Shown one piece after another: positions 52,271 to 60,592 of a DNA stretch of 64,000 bases. Source of the DNA: Bacteroidaceae bacterium. Its GTDB lineage: Bacteria; Bacteroidota; Bacteroidia; Bacteroidales; Bacteroidaceae. The DNA is taken from the NCBI GenBank assembly GCA_024398435.1, contig JAKSJD010000004.1:1-64000 (forward strand), in the 5' to 3' direction. The number at the start of each line of letters is the position of its first letter. Position 1 is the stretch's first letter. A model generated the notes under the pieces. The model did not search any database. It was given only the letters and a program-made list of their open reading frames with translations, and was not told where the DNA came from. The position numbers and the translations under genes are program-made.

Positions 52271-53770
52271 ATGGCATTTACAAGAATTACAGCTGCCGAA
52301 GCTGCAGCATTGATTCAGAATGGAGACAATATCGGTCTCAGTGGTTTCACACCAGCAGGTACTGCTAAGGCAGTAACAGCAGAGTTAGCAAAGAAAGCTC
52401 ATGCAGAACATGAAGCAGGTCGTCCTTTCCAGGTAGGCATTTTCACAGGTGCCAGCACAGGTCAGTCGTGTGACGGAGTTCTCTCAAACGAACACGCCAT
52501 CCGCTATCGTGCACCTTACACTACCAACCCTGACTTCCGCAAGCATGTAAATGCAGGTGAACTTGCCTACAACGACATCCACCTCGGCATGATGGCTCAG
52601 GACCTTCGCTACGGTTTCCTCGGCGACGTTGACTATGCAATCATCGAAGTTTGTGCAATCGAACCAGACGGAAAGGTTTACCTCACAGCAGCCGGCGGTA
52701 TTTCTCCAACAATCGCACGCCTTGCAAAGAAGGGCATCATCCTCGAGCTCAATGCATTCCACTCTCCAAACTCAAAGGGAATCCACGATGTTTACGAGCC
52801 ACTCGACCCTCCTTGCCGCAAGCCAATTCCAATCGAGAAGGTAACCGACCGCATCGGTACTCCATATCTCCAGATCGACCCTAACAAGGTGATCGGAGTT
52901 GTTGAATGCAACCTCCCAGACGAAGCACGCTCATTCAAGGATGCTGACCCAATCACAGACAAGATCGGCGAAAACGTTGCCAACTTCCTCATGAACGAAC
53001 GCAAGCGCGGAATCATTCCTCCTTCATTCCTTCCATTCCAGAGCGGTGTAGGTACAACAGCCAACGCCATCCTCTTCGCCCTCGGCAGCAACCCAGAAAT
53101 GCCTCAGATGGAAATCTACACAGAGGTGCTTCAGAATGCCATCGTCGACCTCATGTTCCAAGAAAAGGTAAAGTGCGCTTCTACTTGTTCACTCACAGTT
53201 ACAAACGACAAGCTCCTCAGCATCTACGATAATATCGACTTCTTCAAGGACAAGCTCGTTCTTCGTCAGTCGGAAATCTCAAACAATGCAGAAGTAATCC
53301 GTCGTCTCGGCCTCATCGCCATCAACACAGCTATCGAAGTCGACCTTTACGGACACGCTAACTCAACTCAAATCTGCGGTACAAAGATGATGAACGGAAT
53401 CGGCGGTTCAGGCGACTTCGAGCGCAACGCATTCCTCTCAATCTTCACTTGTCCATCAGTAGCAAAGGGCGGTATGATTTCTTCTATCGTTCCATTCTGC
53501 TCACATATCGACCATACAGAACACGATGTAAATATCATCGTAACCGAACAAGGTGTTGCCGACCTCCGCGGAAAGAGCCCAATCCAACGCGCTCAGGCAA
53601 TCATCGAAAACTGTGCACACCCTGACTACAAGCAACTTCTTTGGGATTACCTCAAGATTGCTGATAAGGGTCAGAGCTGCCACAAGCTTTCTGCTGCTCT
53701 TGCTTTCCACGATACATTCCTTCGTGAAGGCGATATGCACAACACCGACTTCTCTCTCTACGTAAAGTAA
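52271..53770 (+). CDS. Acetyl-CoA hydrolase/succinate-CoA transferase family
   Basis: 499 residues. Class I CoA-transferase fold in two halves: GDNIGLSGFTPAG at the start, FQSGVGTTANAI and MEIYTEVLQNAIVDL (catalytic Glu) in the middle, YGHANSTQICG and IVTEQGVADLRGKSP near the end. In Bacteroidales such enzymes exchange CoA between succinyl-, acetyl- or propionyl-CoA during succinate/propionate/acetate fermentation. The strong codon bias and consensus promoter fit high expression. Followed 21 nt later by the exonuclease gene. Confidence 0.92.
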   Translation: MAFTRITAAEAAALIQNGDNIGLSGFTPAGTAKAVTAELAKKAHAEHEAGRPFQVGIFTGASTGQSCDGVLSNEHAIRYRAPYTTNPDFRKHVNAGELAYNDIHLGMMAQDLRYGFLGDVDYAIIEVCAIEPDGKVYLTAAGGISPTIARLAKKGIILELNAFHSPNSKGIHDVYEPLDPPCRKPIPIEKVTDRIGTPYLQIDPNKVIGVVECNLPDEARSFKDADPITDKIGENVANFLMNERKRGIIPPSFLPFQSGVGTTANAILFALGSNPEMPQMEIYTEVLQNAIVDLMFQEKVKCASTCSLTVTNDKLLSIYDNIDFFKDKLVLRQSEISNNAEVIRRLGLIAINTAIEVDLYGHANSTQICGTKMMNGIGGSGDFERNAFLSIFTCPSVAKGGMISSIVPFCSHIDHTEHDVNIIVTEQGVADLRGKSPIQRAQAIIENCAHPDYKQLLWDYLKIADKGQSCHKLSAALAFHDTFLREGDMHNTDFSLYVK

Positions 53771-53791
53771 AGATTGTAAATTGTACATAAT

Positions 53792-54544
53792 ATGAAACTG
53801 ATTTCTTGGAACGTGAACGGCCTCCGTGCCTGCTGTGGCAAGGGATTTGAAGAAATCTTCAACAATCTCGATGCCGACTTCTTCTGCTTGCAGGAAACAA
53901 AAATGCAAGCCGGACAGCTCGATATTGCCTTCCTCGGCTACCAATCCTATTGGAACTATGCCGACAAGAAAGGCTATTCCGGTACAGCCATTTTCACACG
54001 CCACCAACCAATCAGTGTTGCCTACGGAATCGGAGTCGACGAACACGATCATGAAGGAAGAGTCATCACACTCGAGATGCCCGACTTCTATCTCGTCACC
54101 GTCTACACTCCAAACTCACAAGACGAACTCCGCCGACTCGATTATCGTATGCAATGGGAAACCGATTTCCAAAACTATCTCTGCAAGCTCGACCTTGTGA
54201 AGCCAGTCATCGTCTGTGGCGATATGAATGTGGCACACGAGGAAATCGATATCAAGAATCCAAAAACCAACCACCGCAATGCCGGATTCACCGATGAAGA
54301 GCGTGGCCGATTCTCCGAACTCCTCTCAAAAGGATTCGTCGACACATTCCGCCATTTCCATCCCGACGAGGCAAACATCTATTCGTGGTGGTCGTATCGA
54401 TTCCATGCACGCGAGAACAACACAGGTTGGCGCATCGACTATTTCGTATGCTCCGAACGCCTCAGGAATCGTCTCACCTCTGCATCCATCCATACCGACA
54501 TCTATGGTTCCGACCATTGTCCAGTCGAACTATGCTTGGATTAA
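53792..54544 (+). CDS. xth: Exodeoxyribonuclease III
   Basis: 250 residues. All AP-endonuclease/exonuclease motifs are visible: SWNVNGLRA, LQETKMQ (metal Glu), CGDMNVAHEEID (Asp/Asn), WRIDYFVC and GSDHCPVEL (catalytic His). Repairs abasic sites and blocked 3' ends. Lies between the CoA-transferase and the LOG gene with short gaps, probably in one transcript. Confidence 0.95.
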   Translation: MKLISWNVNGLRACCGKGFEEIFNNLDADFFCLQETKMQAGQLDIAFLGYQSYWNYADKKGYSGTAIFTRHQPISVAYGIGVDEHDHEGRVITLEMPDFYLVTVYTPNSQDELRRLDYRMQWETDFQNYLCKLDLVKPVIVCGDMNVAHEEIDIKNPKTNHRNAGFTDEERGRFSELLSKGFVDTFRHFHPDEANIYSWWSYRFHARENNTGWRIDYFVCSERLRNRLTSASIHTDIYGSDHCPVELCLD

Positions 54545-54571
54545 CCCGTTGACTTGTAGACTTATAAATAT

Positions 54572-55120
54572 ATGAACATAGAAAAAATCGGAGTATTCTG
54601 CTCCTCATCAGCCGATCTCGACCCTCTCTACTACGAGCAAGCCGAATTGCTCGGCAAGTGGATAGGCGAAAACGAGAAAACCCTCATCTATGGAGGAAGT
54701 CGCTGCGGACTTATGGAAGCCGTGGCACAAGGTGTCCACAAGACGGGTAAAGGCATCGTCGTTGGAGTCATTCCAAAGATACTCATCGACCGCGAAATGG
54801 TCAGCGAATGTGTTGGTATCAAGGTACCAACCGAAGGTCTCACCGATCGCAAGGCATGGCTCATCAAGCTCAGCGATGTGATGGTAGCAATGCCAGGCAG
54901 CGTAGGCACACTCGATGAAGCCTTCTCCGTAATGTCGGAAAATGCCATTGGCATCAACACCAAGAAAGTCATCTTCTGGAATATCAACGGTTTCTGGGAC
55001 GGTCTCTTCTCCATGTTTGAAGGCTTGAAACAGACAGGCGTTGTCAATAAGCCTCTCGAACACTTCTATATGCGAGCCGACACACTCGAAGAAGTAATCA
55101 AGTGCATCGAAAGCATATAA
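54572..55120 (+). CDS. LOG-family nucleotide phosphoribohydrolase
   Basis: 182 residues. Rossmann-like fold with IYGGSRCGLMEAVA and MPGSVGTLDEAF. The family hydrolyses nucleoside 5'-monophosphates to base and ribose 5-phosphate (LOG or pyrimidine/purine nucleotide hydrolases). The usual PGGxGTxxE motif reads PGSVGTLDE here: the second Gly is Ser. Starts 27 nt after xth. Confidence 0.88.
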   Translation: MNIEKIGVFCSSSADLDPLYYEQAELLGKWIGENEKTLIYGGSRCGLMEAVAQGVHKTGKGIVVGVIPKILIDREMVSECVGIKVPTEGLTDRKAWLIKLSDVMVAMPGSVGTLDEAFSVMSENAIGINTKKVIFWNINGFWDGLFSMFEGLKQTGVVNKPLEHFYMRADTLEEVIKCIESI

Positions 55121-55191
55121 TCTTCTCGTTGACTTGTTGCCCCATTGACTAAAAATTGTAATTAGTAAATAGTCCAATAGTAAATAATAAG

Positions 55192-56151
55192 ATGTTGCGT
55201 AAAATCATCGGAATAGGCGAAACAATCATGGACATCATCTTCAAGAACGGCCAACCAACCGCAGCCGTTCCCGGAGGAAGCGTGTTCAATTCAGTCGTCA
55301 CACTCGGCCGCCTCGATCAGAATGTCACATTCATCAGCGAAACCGGTAACGATAAAGTTGGAAAAATCATTCTCGACTTCCTTGCCGAGAATGGAGTCGA
55401 CAACCAGAATGTATGTGTCTACTACGATGGACGCACACCAATCTCCCTCGCATGGCTCAACGATAATGGCGATGCCAACTACGAGTTCTATAAGGACTAT
55501 CCAAAGGCACGCCTCGATGTCATTTGGCCACGCATCGAAAAGGGCGATATCGTGATGATGGGATCGTATTTCGTGCTCAATCCAGTACTCCGTACCAAGG
55601 TAAAGGAATTTCTCAACTATGCCAAGGAGCGCGAAGCCATTATCTACTACGATTTCAACTTCCGCAGCACTCATCGCGAGGAAGCCATCAAACTATATCC
55701 CGACATACTCGAAAACCTCGAATATGCAGATATAGTACGTGGATCCACTGAGGACCTCGATAATATGTTCCAGTGCAGCAATCCAGATGAAGTGTATCAG
55801 CGCGAAGTCGATTTCTATTGCAAGAATATGATTTGCACCGATGGAGGAGGATCTATCCGTCTCATTTCTCCAGAGGTAAGCAAACGATATGAAGTGAAGC
55901 GCGTGCCAGTGGTAAGCACCATCGGAGCAGGCGACAACTTCAATGCAGGCGTTGTGTTCAGCCTTCTCCGCGAAGGCATCACGAAAGAAGGCATCAATAG
56001 CATCAGCGAACAGCAATGGGATCGCATCATTCAATGCGCCATCGACTTCTCATCACAAGTATGCCAAAGCCTCAACAACTCCATCTCCAAGCAGTTTGCC
56101 CAGAACTATCTTGGCAAGGGAGATGCTCCAAAGACAACACTCTTCGATTAA
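55192..56151 (+). CDS. PfkB-family carbohydrate kinase
   Basis: 319 residues. N-terminal PGGSVFNSVVTLGRL and C-terminal VSTIGAGDNFNAGVVFSLL (anion hole and catalytic Asp) define the ribokinase/fructokinase family. The start IGIGETIMDIIF is typical. Phosphorylates a sugar or nucleoside; neighbours do not fix the substrate. 18 nt before the carbamoyltransferase gene. Confidence 0.9.
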   Translation: MLRKIIGIGETIMDIIFKNGQPTAAVPGGSVFNSVVTLGRLDQNVTFISETGNDKVGKIILDFLAENGVDNQNVCVYYDGRTPISLAWLNDNGDANYEFYKDYPKARLDVIWPRIEKGDIVMMGSYFVLNPVLRTKVKEFLNYAKEREAIIYYDFNFRSTHREEAIKLYPDILENLEYADIVRGSTEDLDNMFQCSNPDEVYQREVDFYCKNMICTDGGGSIRLISPEVSKRYEVKRVPVVSTIGAGDNFNAGVVFSLLREGITKEGINSISEQQWDRIIQCAIDFSSQVCQSLNNSISKQFAQNYLGKGDAPKTTLFD

Positions 56152-56169
56152 TAACACAAAATAAGAACG

Positions 56170-57132
56170 ATGAAAGTATTTCAGAATGTATCCGATATAG
56201 GGCCACTCGACCAAGCCCTACGCGAAGCCTTCGAAATCAAGGCCGACCGCTACAAATTCGAGAATCTCGGTCGTCATAAGACCTGTCTCCTCATATTCTT
56301 CAACAATAGTCTTCGTACACGCCTTTCCACACAAAAGGCAGCCATGAACCTCGGCATGAATGTCATCGTGCTCGATGTAAATCAAGGAGCATGGAAACTC
56401 GAAACAGAGCGAGGCGTAGTGATGGACGGTGATAAGAGCGAACACCTGCTCGAAGCCATTCCTGTAATGGGTAGCTATTGCGATATCATAGGAGTTCGCA
56501 GTTTTGCCAAGTTCGAAAGTCGCGAAGACGACTATAGCGAGAAGATTCTTCAGCAGTTCATCCGCTACAGTGGCAAACCAGTGTTCTTCATGGAAAGTGC
56601 TACGGTGCATCCTCTTCAGAGTTTTGCCGACCTCATCACAATAGAGGAATACAAGGAACGCCCACGTCCAAAGGTAGTGCTTTCTTGGGCACCACATCCA
56701 CGTGCACTGCCACAAGCCGTGCCAAACTCTTTTGCACAATGGATGAATGCAGCCGATGTTGATTTCGTTGTGACTCATCCACATGGTTACGAACTCGACC
56801 CTCAGTTTGTAGGTAATGCCAAAGTAGATTACGACCAGATGCATGCTTTCGAAGGAGCCGACTTCATATATGCCAAGAACTGGAGTTGTCCAGGAGTGGT
56901 AAATCCAGCCGATTATGGAAAGGTATTGAATAAAGACCTTTCGTGGACAGTAGATGCAGCACACATGGCTGTCACCAACAATGCCCATTTCATGCATTGC
57001 CTTCCAGTACGTCGCAATATGATTGTCACCGACGATGTCATCGAATCTCCACGAAGCCTAGTCATTCCAGAAGCTGCCAATAGAGAAATCTCAGCTCAGG
57101 TAGTGCTGAAAAGAATCCTTGAAAGCTTATAG
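56170..57132 (+). CDS. argF': N-succinylornithine (N-acylornithine) carbamoyltransferase
   Basis: 320 residues. Carbamoyl-phosphate site NNSLRTRLST, HPLQSFAD and HCLPVRRN. The family-specific stretch after the SLRTR motif (LNMNV-like GMNVIVLDVNQGAWKLE) matches the Bacteroidetes enzyme that uses N-succinyl-L-ornithine instead of ornithine in arginine synthesis. Other arg genes are not adjacent. Its last three codons and stop are duplicated downstream in a 59-bp tandem repeat. Confidence 0.9.
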   Translation: MKVFQNVSDIGPLDQALREAFEIKADRYKFENLGRHKTCLLIFFNNSLRTRLSTQKAAMNLGMNVIVLDVNQGAWKLETERGVVMDGDKSEHLLEAIPVMGSYCDIIGVRSFAKFESREDDYSEKILQQFIRYSGKPVFFMESATVHPLQSFADLITIEEYKERPRPKVVLSWAPHPRALPQAVPNSFAQWMNAADVDFVVTHPHGYELDPQFVGNAKVDYDQMHAFEGADFIYAKNWSCPGVVNPADYGKVLNKDLSWTVDAAHMAVTNNAHFMHCLPVRRNMIVTDDVIESPRSLVIPEAANREISAQVVLKRILESL

Positions 57133-57260
57133 AGATTAGGCGAAGCCAAATCTGCATTTCAAGGAAGTACCAACTGCTTGAAAGCTTATAGAGATTAGGC
57201 GAAGCCAAATCTGCATTTCAAGGAAGTACCAACTGCTTGAAAGCTTATAGAGATTAGGCG
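57121..57260. repeat. 59-bp tandem repeat, two full copies and a partial one
   Basis: Copies at 57121-57179, 57180-57238 and partial 57239-57260. The first copy includes the last codons and stop of the carbamoyltransferase. Confidence 0.95.
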
Positions 57261-57273
57261 AAAATACATACTA

Positions 57274-57306
57274 AAACCCCTCCTGTCAATAGATAGTGAG
57301 GGGTTT
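57274..57306. terminator. Bidirectional terminator
   Basis: AAACCCCTC (57274-57282) pairs with GAGGGGTTT (57298-57306), between convergent genes. Confidence 0.8.
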
Positions 57307-57324
57307 ATTGTTGAATATGGGGAA

Positions 57325-58983
57325 TTAATACATCTTATGATCCAGCAACTTATGAACCAGATACATAATAATAATTAACAAGGTGTAAGACAACACGATG
57401 GCAATGATACTTGGTTGCCAATAAAGAACCGCAAAGTCAAGTCCTCCTATCCATGCAGCCACTTGATTCATTGTCCAAGCTGTTCCAATCATCATGCTTG
57501 CCACAATCTTACTTAATATCGGAACAAACGAAATCAACCACCATAATGCAGTAATCCAAAGCAACAATGTGGTTAATGCACAGATGATGAGATTGCTGAA
57601 CACCGAGAGAAGAGGCACACAGCCGAAATAGTAGCCAACAAGAGGCATTGTGAACAAACCACACACCGTGGAAGTCATGACCATGCTGATTATCCATTTC
57701 AAGCTTCTGCTCCAAATGGTGTGCTGTTTCGATAGTTGCTTCAAACTGACGTATCTATGAATGAAAGGAAGTCCTATGGCAATTCCGAGCATAGACATGA
57801 ACGACAACTGAAATCCAACGTCCATCAACCACATTGGACGAATCAGTAACATGACGAATGCAGCAAGCGACAAACTGTTCAGCAGATTGCCTCGCCTGTC
57901 GAGCAAGTCGCATACAATCATGATGCTGCACATGATTGAAGCCCTTACAAGCGAAGGAGGACAACCGGCAATAATCGTGAATGCCCATATTCCAAGCATT
58001 ACGAGCAAATTCAAGCGTCTTCTTCCCACAATGGTTAAAAAGCAGAAAGGCAGAATAAGTTGCATGATACCATAAATGATGGTCAGATGCAATCCAGAAA
58101 GTGCTAAAACATGACTTACTCCGGCTCTTGAATAGTTTTGACGAATCGAATCGTCCAATGCTGCCTTGTTTCCTAAAGTCATTGCCTCGATTATTGCACC
58201 TTCGTCGCCATCGATTCCGGCATTCTTCAGCGAAGCCGACATTCTCCTTTGCAAACCTCGCATAATCTGCAACCAGCTTTTCTTTTGTGCTTCGTCATCG
58301 TTGATTTCCCAGCAATCCTCCGGAGAATAGCAAGTAGCACTTACGCCTTGGCGAAACAAATAGTCGGAATAGTATTTATATGGATTTCCTTCGTTTTCCC
58401 AAGGGCAAGTAGGGTCAAGGCCGTAAGGCGTTTTCATTGTTATCCGTCGCCCTAAATAGTCGATAGAATCGGTTGATACAGTGTTTCCCGAATCTTTAAG
58501 ATAGGCAAGAATCTTTGCTCCTTCATCTGTTTTTATCTTTACGGCAACCGATTTTGTTTTCTTGATTGGATTTTCAATTATTGTGCCACTTATATATTCC
58601 GTTGAATCAAGTTTTGCGAATACTATCTTATTGAAAGTCAACGCGTAAATAATCATTCCAACGGAGAAAATAAGGAGATTCCAGGCAAAAGCAAATCCAT
58701 TGACCGAATCTTTTCTGTTGGTAAGGAACAAACTGACGACCATTACAATCATCATGCCGAATCCACCCCATATCAACCATGAAATGCATCTTTCCCCTTG
58801 ACTCCAAACGTCGGTTGACGAATCTATGCAATCAGATAGCAAAGCCCACGAAAATAGAATTCCACAAATCAGTGAAATCGTCCACCACACGTTTCTTGGA
58901 CAAGCCAAGCGACTTCGTCGATAACTTGGACGAGCCAAGCGACTTTGTCGATAACTTGATATTTTCGCGAGAAAGGCCGTCAT
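57325..58983 (-). CDS. comEC: ComEC/Rec2-family DNA uptake channel, short form
   Basis: 552 residues with about ten membrane segments. The competence-domain hallmark is present: SRAGVSHVLALSGLHLTIIYG, and earlier the OB-like soluble region with YLGRRITMKTPYG. The C-terminal metallo-beta-lactamase domain of Bacillus ComEC is absent. Residues 9-28 (SYRQSRLARP, SYRRSRLACP) are encoded by two 30-bp repeat units that also occur at 60530-60589 and 35411, so the N-terminus has been replaced or extended by repeat DNA. Starts 7 nt after the DUF2851 gene. Confidence 0.88.
   Translation of the reverse strand: MTAFLAKISSYRQSRLARPSYRRSRLACPRNVWWTISLICGILFSWALLSDCIDSSTDVWSQGERCISWLIWGGFGMMIVMVVSLFLTNRKDSVNGFAFAWNLLIFSVGMIIYALTFNKIVFAKLDSTEYISGTIIENPIKKTKSVAVKIKTDEGAKILAYLKDSGNTVSTDSIDYLGRRITMKTPYGLDPTCPWENEGNPYKYYSDYLFRQGVSATCYSPEDCWEINDDEAQKKSWLQIMRGLQRRMSASLKNAGIDGDEGAIIEAMTLGNKAALDDSIRQNYSRAGVSHVLALSGLHLTIIYGIMQLILPFCFLTIVGRRRLNLLVMLGIWAFTIIAGCPPSLVRASIMCSIMIVCDLLDRRGNLLNSLSLAAFVMLLIRPMWLMDVGFQLSFMSMLGIAIGLPFIHRYVSLKQLSKQHTIWSRSLKWIISMVMTSTVCGLFTMPLVGYYFGCVPLLSVFSNLIICALTTLLLWITALWWLISFVPILSKIVASMMIGTAWTMNQVAAWIGGLDFAVLYWQPSIIAIVLSYTLLIIIMYLVHKLLDHKMY
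58895..58970. repeat. Modular repeat locus E3: two 30-bp units inside comEC
   Basis: Units at 58895-58924 and 58925-58954 begin CTTGGAC and contain CCAAGCGACTT and GTCGATAA. They are followed by a fragment with TTTTCGCGAGAAA that matches the 22-bp TCGCGA units at 51976. In frame with comEC (10 codons per unit). Confidence 0.95.
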
Positions 58984-58990
58984 TTATGTT

Positions 58991-60373
58991 TTAATCTTGA
59001 GGTTCGTCTTCCTTCCACAGCCATTGATTGTCGCTTTTCATAAAGTCTAAGCCAAACCTGCAACGAAGGCAATCGTGGCAACGACACATTTTGTTCATCA
59101 TCTCAATCAATGCCTGGCTATCCATTGCCGATTCGGGCATCATACCAGCATTTTTCCATTTTCGGATGATGTTGTTGTCTTCCGGAGGCAATTGCTCAAC
59201 CAGTGCCACAGCTTTCTCCATCAGCGAATAATCTTCCTTGTATTTGCCATAGGCAAACATCATAGGCACTACGCTGTTTATCACAATCAGGCGCCTTGAA
59301 TCGATAGACAGACACTTATCGATTGGTTTCGACTGAGTGGATGAAAACGTGTAGTGAGTTTTCCAATAGTTGCTGACTTTGGTGGTAAGCAATTCAAGCA
59401 GTTCGTCAACATTTTCCGCACTTATCATCCTTGCGAATTTCAATTTGCCCTGATATACAAGCATTGCCAATTGTGCAATACGGATATGAGGGAAGTTTTG
59501 AGGGCGCATCCGGAGGAATTTCCATCGGTTAGGGTCGACGGATTCCAATCCAAACTTGTTTTTCATGAAATTGTAGTTTCTGCGAAGGCGTGCCAAATAT
59601 TCGTCGTTTGCTGCATCTGCCCTATAGAATTCAGGAATCATGCAATCGTCGAGCAATCCTGCAACTCCGAAGAACATTGCCTCAATCATTTCCAAATCGT
59701 CGCTGTGTTTGCCTATTGCCGGCCACGAAACCTTATTGCCAAACTCTTCAAACACATCTCCGTTCACTCCAAAACCGAAATTGCGTGCAATCGTGATGAA
59801 AAGAGTTTTTTCCCAGTTCATTTCACACAATGTCCGTCGCTTATTGATAACCTCCACCTGACTTTGCAATCGCTGAACATAGATTGAGGTAAGCCAAATG
59901 TGGACAGTGAGTTTTGGAATCGTAGGCAAGACAGATTGGCAAGGCAAGTCAAAGGGCGAAGGAGGATTCAGTGAATTGTTGATTTTATCCAATATCGACG
60001 ATGGAATGGAGATTTGCAATTGCGGAACGACCCTTCCATCTGCAGTTTTTACTTCTTCATCCGATTCCAACACAACATGCAGAATCACCGACGAATAAGC
60101 AGGGTCAGTATGGTGGGAATGACGATACCAATCAGATGCCTTACGATGAATTTCCACGGTTCCCACCATTTTGATTCCTCCAATGCTGATGCGAGCTTCG
60201 GTATAGTCGGGACCTGCATTGGAATTGGGATAGCCAGCATTCTCAACAATCACTTGTTCTCCGGTCGTGGTTGTCAAACCATGGGGATAATACAACTTAT
60301 GTTGCCATACATATTGAATTATTTGTTCAGAAACATTCTCCTTCTGCCTATTATTATCTTTCATGACAAACAT
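58991..60373 (-). CDS. DUF2851 protein
   Basis: 460 residues, predicted cytoplasmic. The layout matches DUF2851 of Bacteroidetes: EQIIQYVWQHKLYYPHGL near the start, NAGPDYTEARISI, and a C-terminal Cys-rich CRCHDCLRCRFG. The N-terminal half has charged motifs reminiscent of a nuclease fold (VEIHRKASDWYRH), but I do not assign activity. Transcribed from the 39-bp promoter cassette at 60384-60422, with comEC downstream. Confidence 0.85.
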   Translation of the reverse strand: MFVMKDNNRQKENVSEQIIQYVWQHKLYYPHGLTTTTGEQVIVENAGYPNSNAGPDYTEARISIGGIKMVGTVEIHRKASDWYRHSHHTDPAYSSVILHVVLESDEEVKTADGRVVPQLQISIPSSILDKINNSLNPPSPFDLPCQSVLPTIPKLTVHIWLTSIYVQRLQSQVEVINKRRTLCEMNWEKTLFITIARNFGFGVNGDVFEEFGNKVSWPAIGKHSDDLEMIEAMFFGVAGLLDDCMIPEFYRADAANDEYLARLRRNYNFMKNKFGLESVDPNRWKFLRMRPQNFPHIRIAQLAMLVYQGKLKFARMISAENVDELLELLTTKVSNYWKTHYTFSSTQSKPIDKCLSIDSRRLIVINSVVPMMFAYGKYKEDYSLMEKAVALVEQLPPEDNNIIRKWKNAGMMPESAMDSQALIEMMNKMCRCHDCLRCRFGLDFMKSDNQWLWKEDEPQD

Positions 60374-60383
60374 GTTTTATTGT

Positions 60384-60422
60384 TGACAAAGATAGTGCAA
60401 ATCGAGCGAAGTACAAAGGAAA
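60384..60422 (-). promoter_or_regulatory. 39-bp promoter cassette, copy 2
   Basis: Identical (reverse complement) to 35854-35892, with TATCTTTG at 60387-60394 on minus. It lies 10 nt upstream of the DUF2851 ATG. Confidence 0.8.
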
Positions 60423-60504
60423 TCTCGAAAAACTTATATTATAGAGTCATCATTATCCATAGGATATAATTGAATTGTCCAAATTGTCCATAGAAAGAAG
60501 TCTG

Positions 60505-60592
60505 TTCCTTATAATGTTTTACCCCATTTCTTGGATAAACCAAGCGACTTTGTCGATAACTTGGATAAACCAAGCGACAAGGTTGATCACTT
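60505..60592. repeat. Modular repeat locus E4: one 22-bp unit and two 30-bp units
   Basis: A 22-bp-type unit (about 60505-60529, CCTTATAATGTTTTACCCCA) is followed by 30-bp units at 60530-60559 and 60560-60589. The last unit contains the stop codon (60587-60589) of the methyltransferase gene. Confidence 0.95.

Noticed and set aside
53501-54052. 183-codon open frame on minus across two plus-strand genes
   Set aside because: Antisense to the CoA-transferase and xth genes; no family features.
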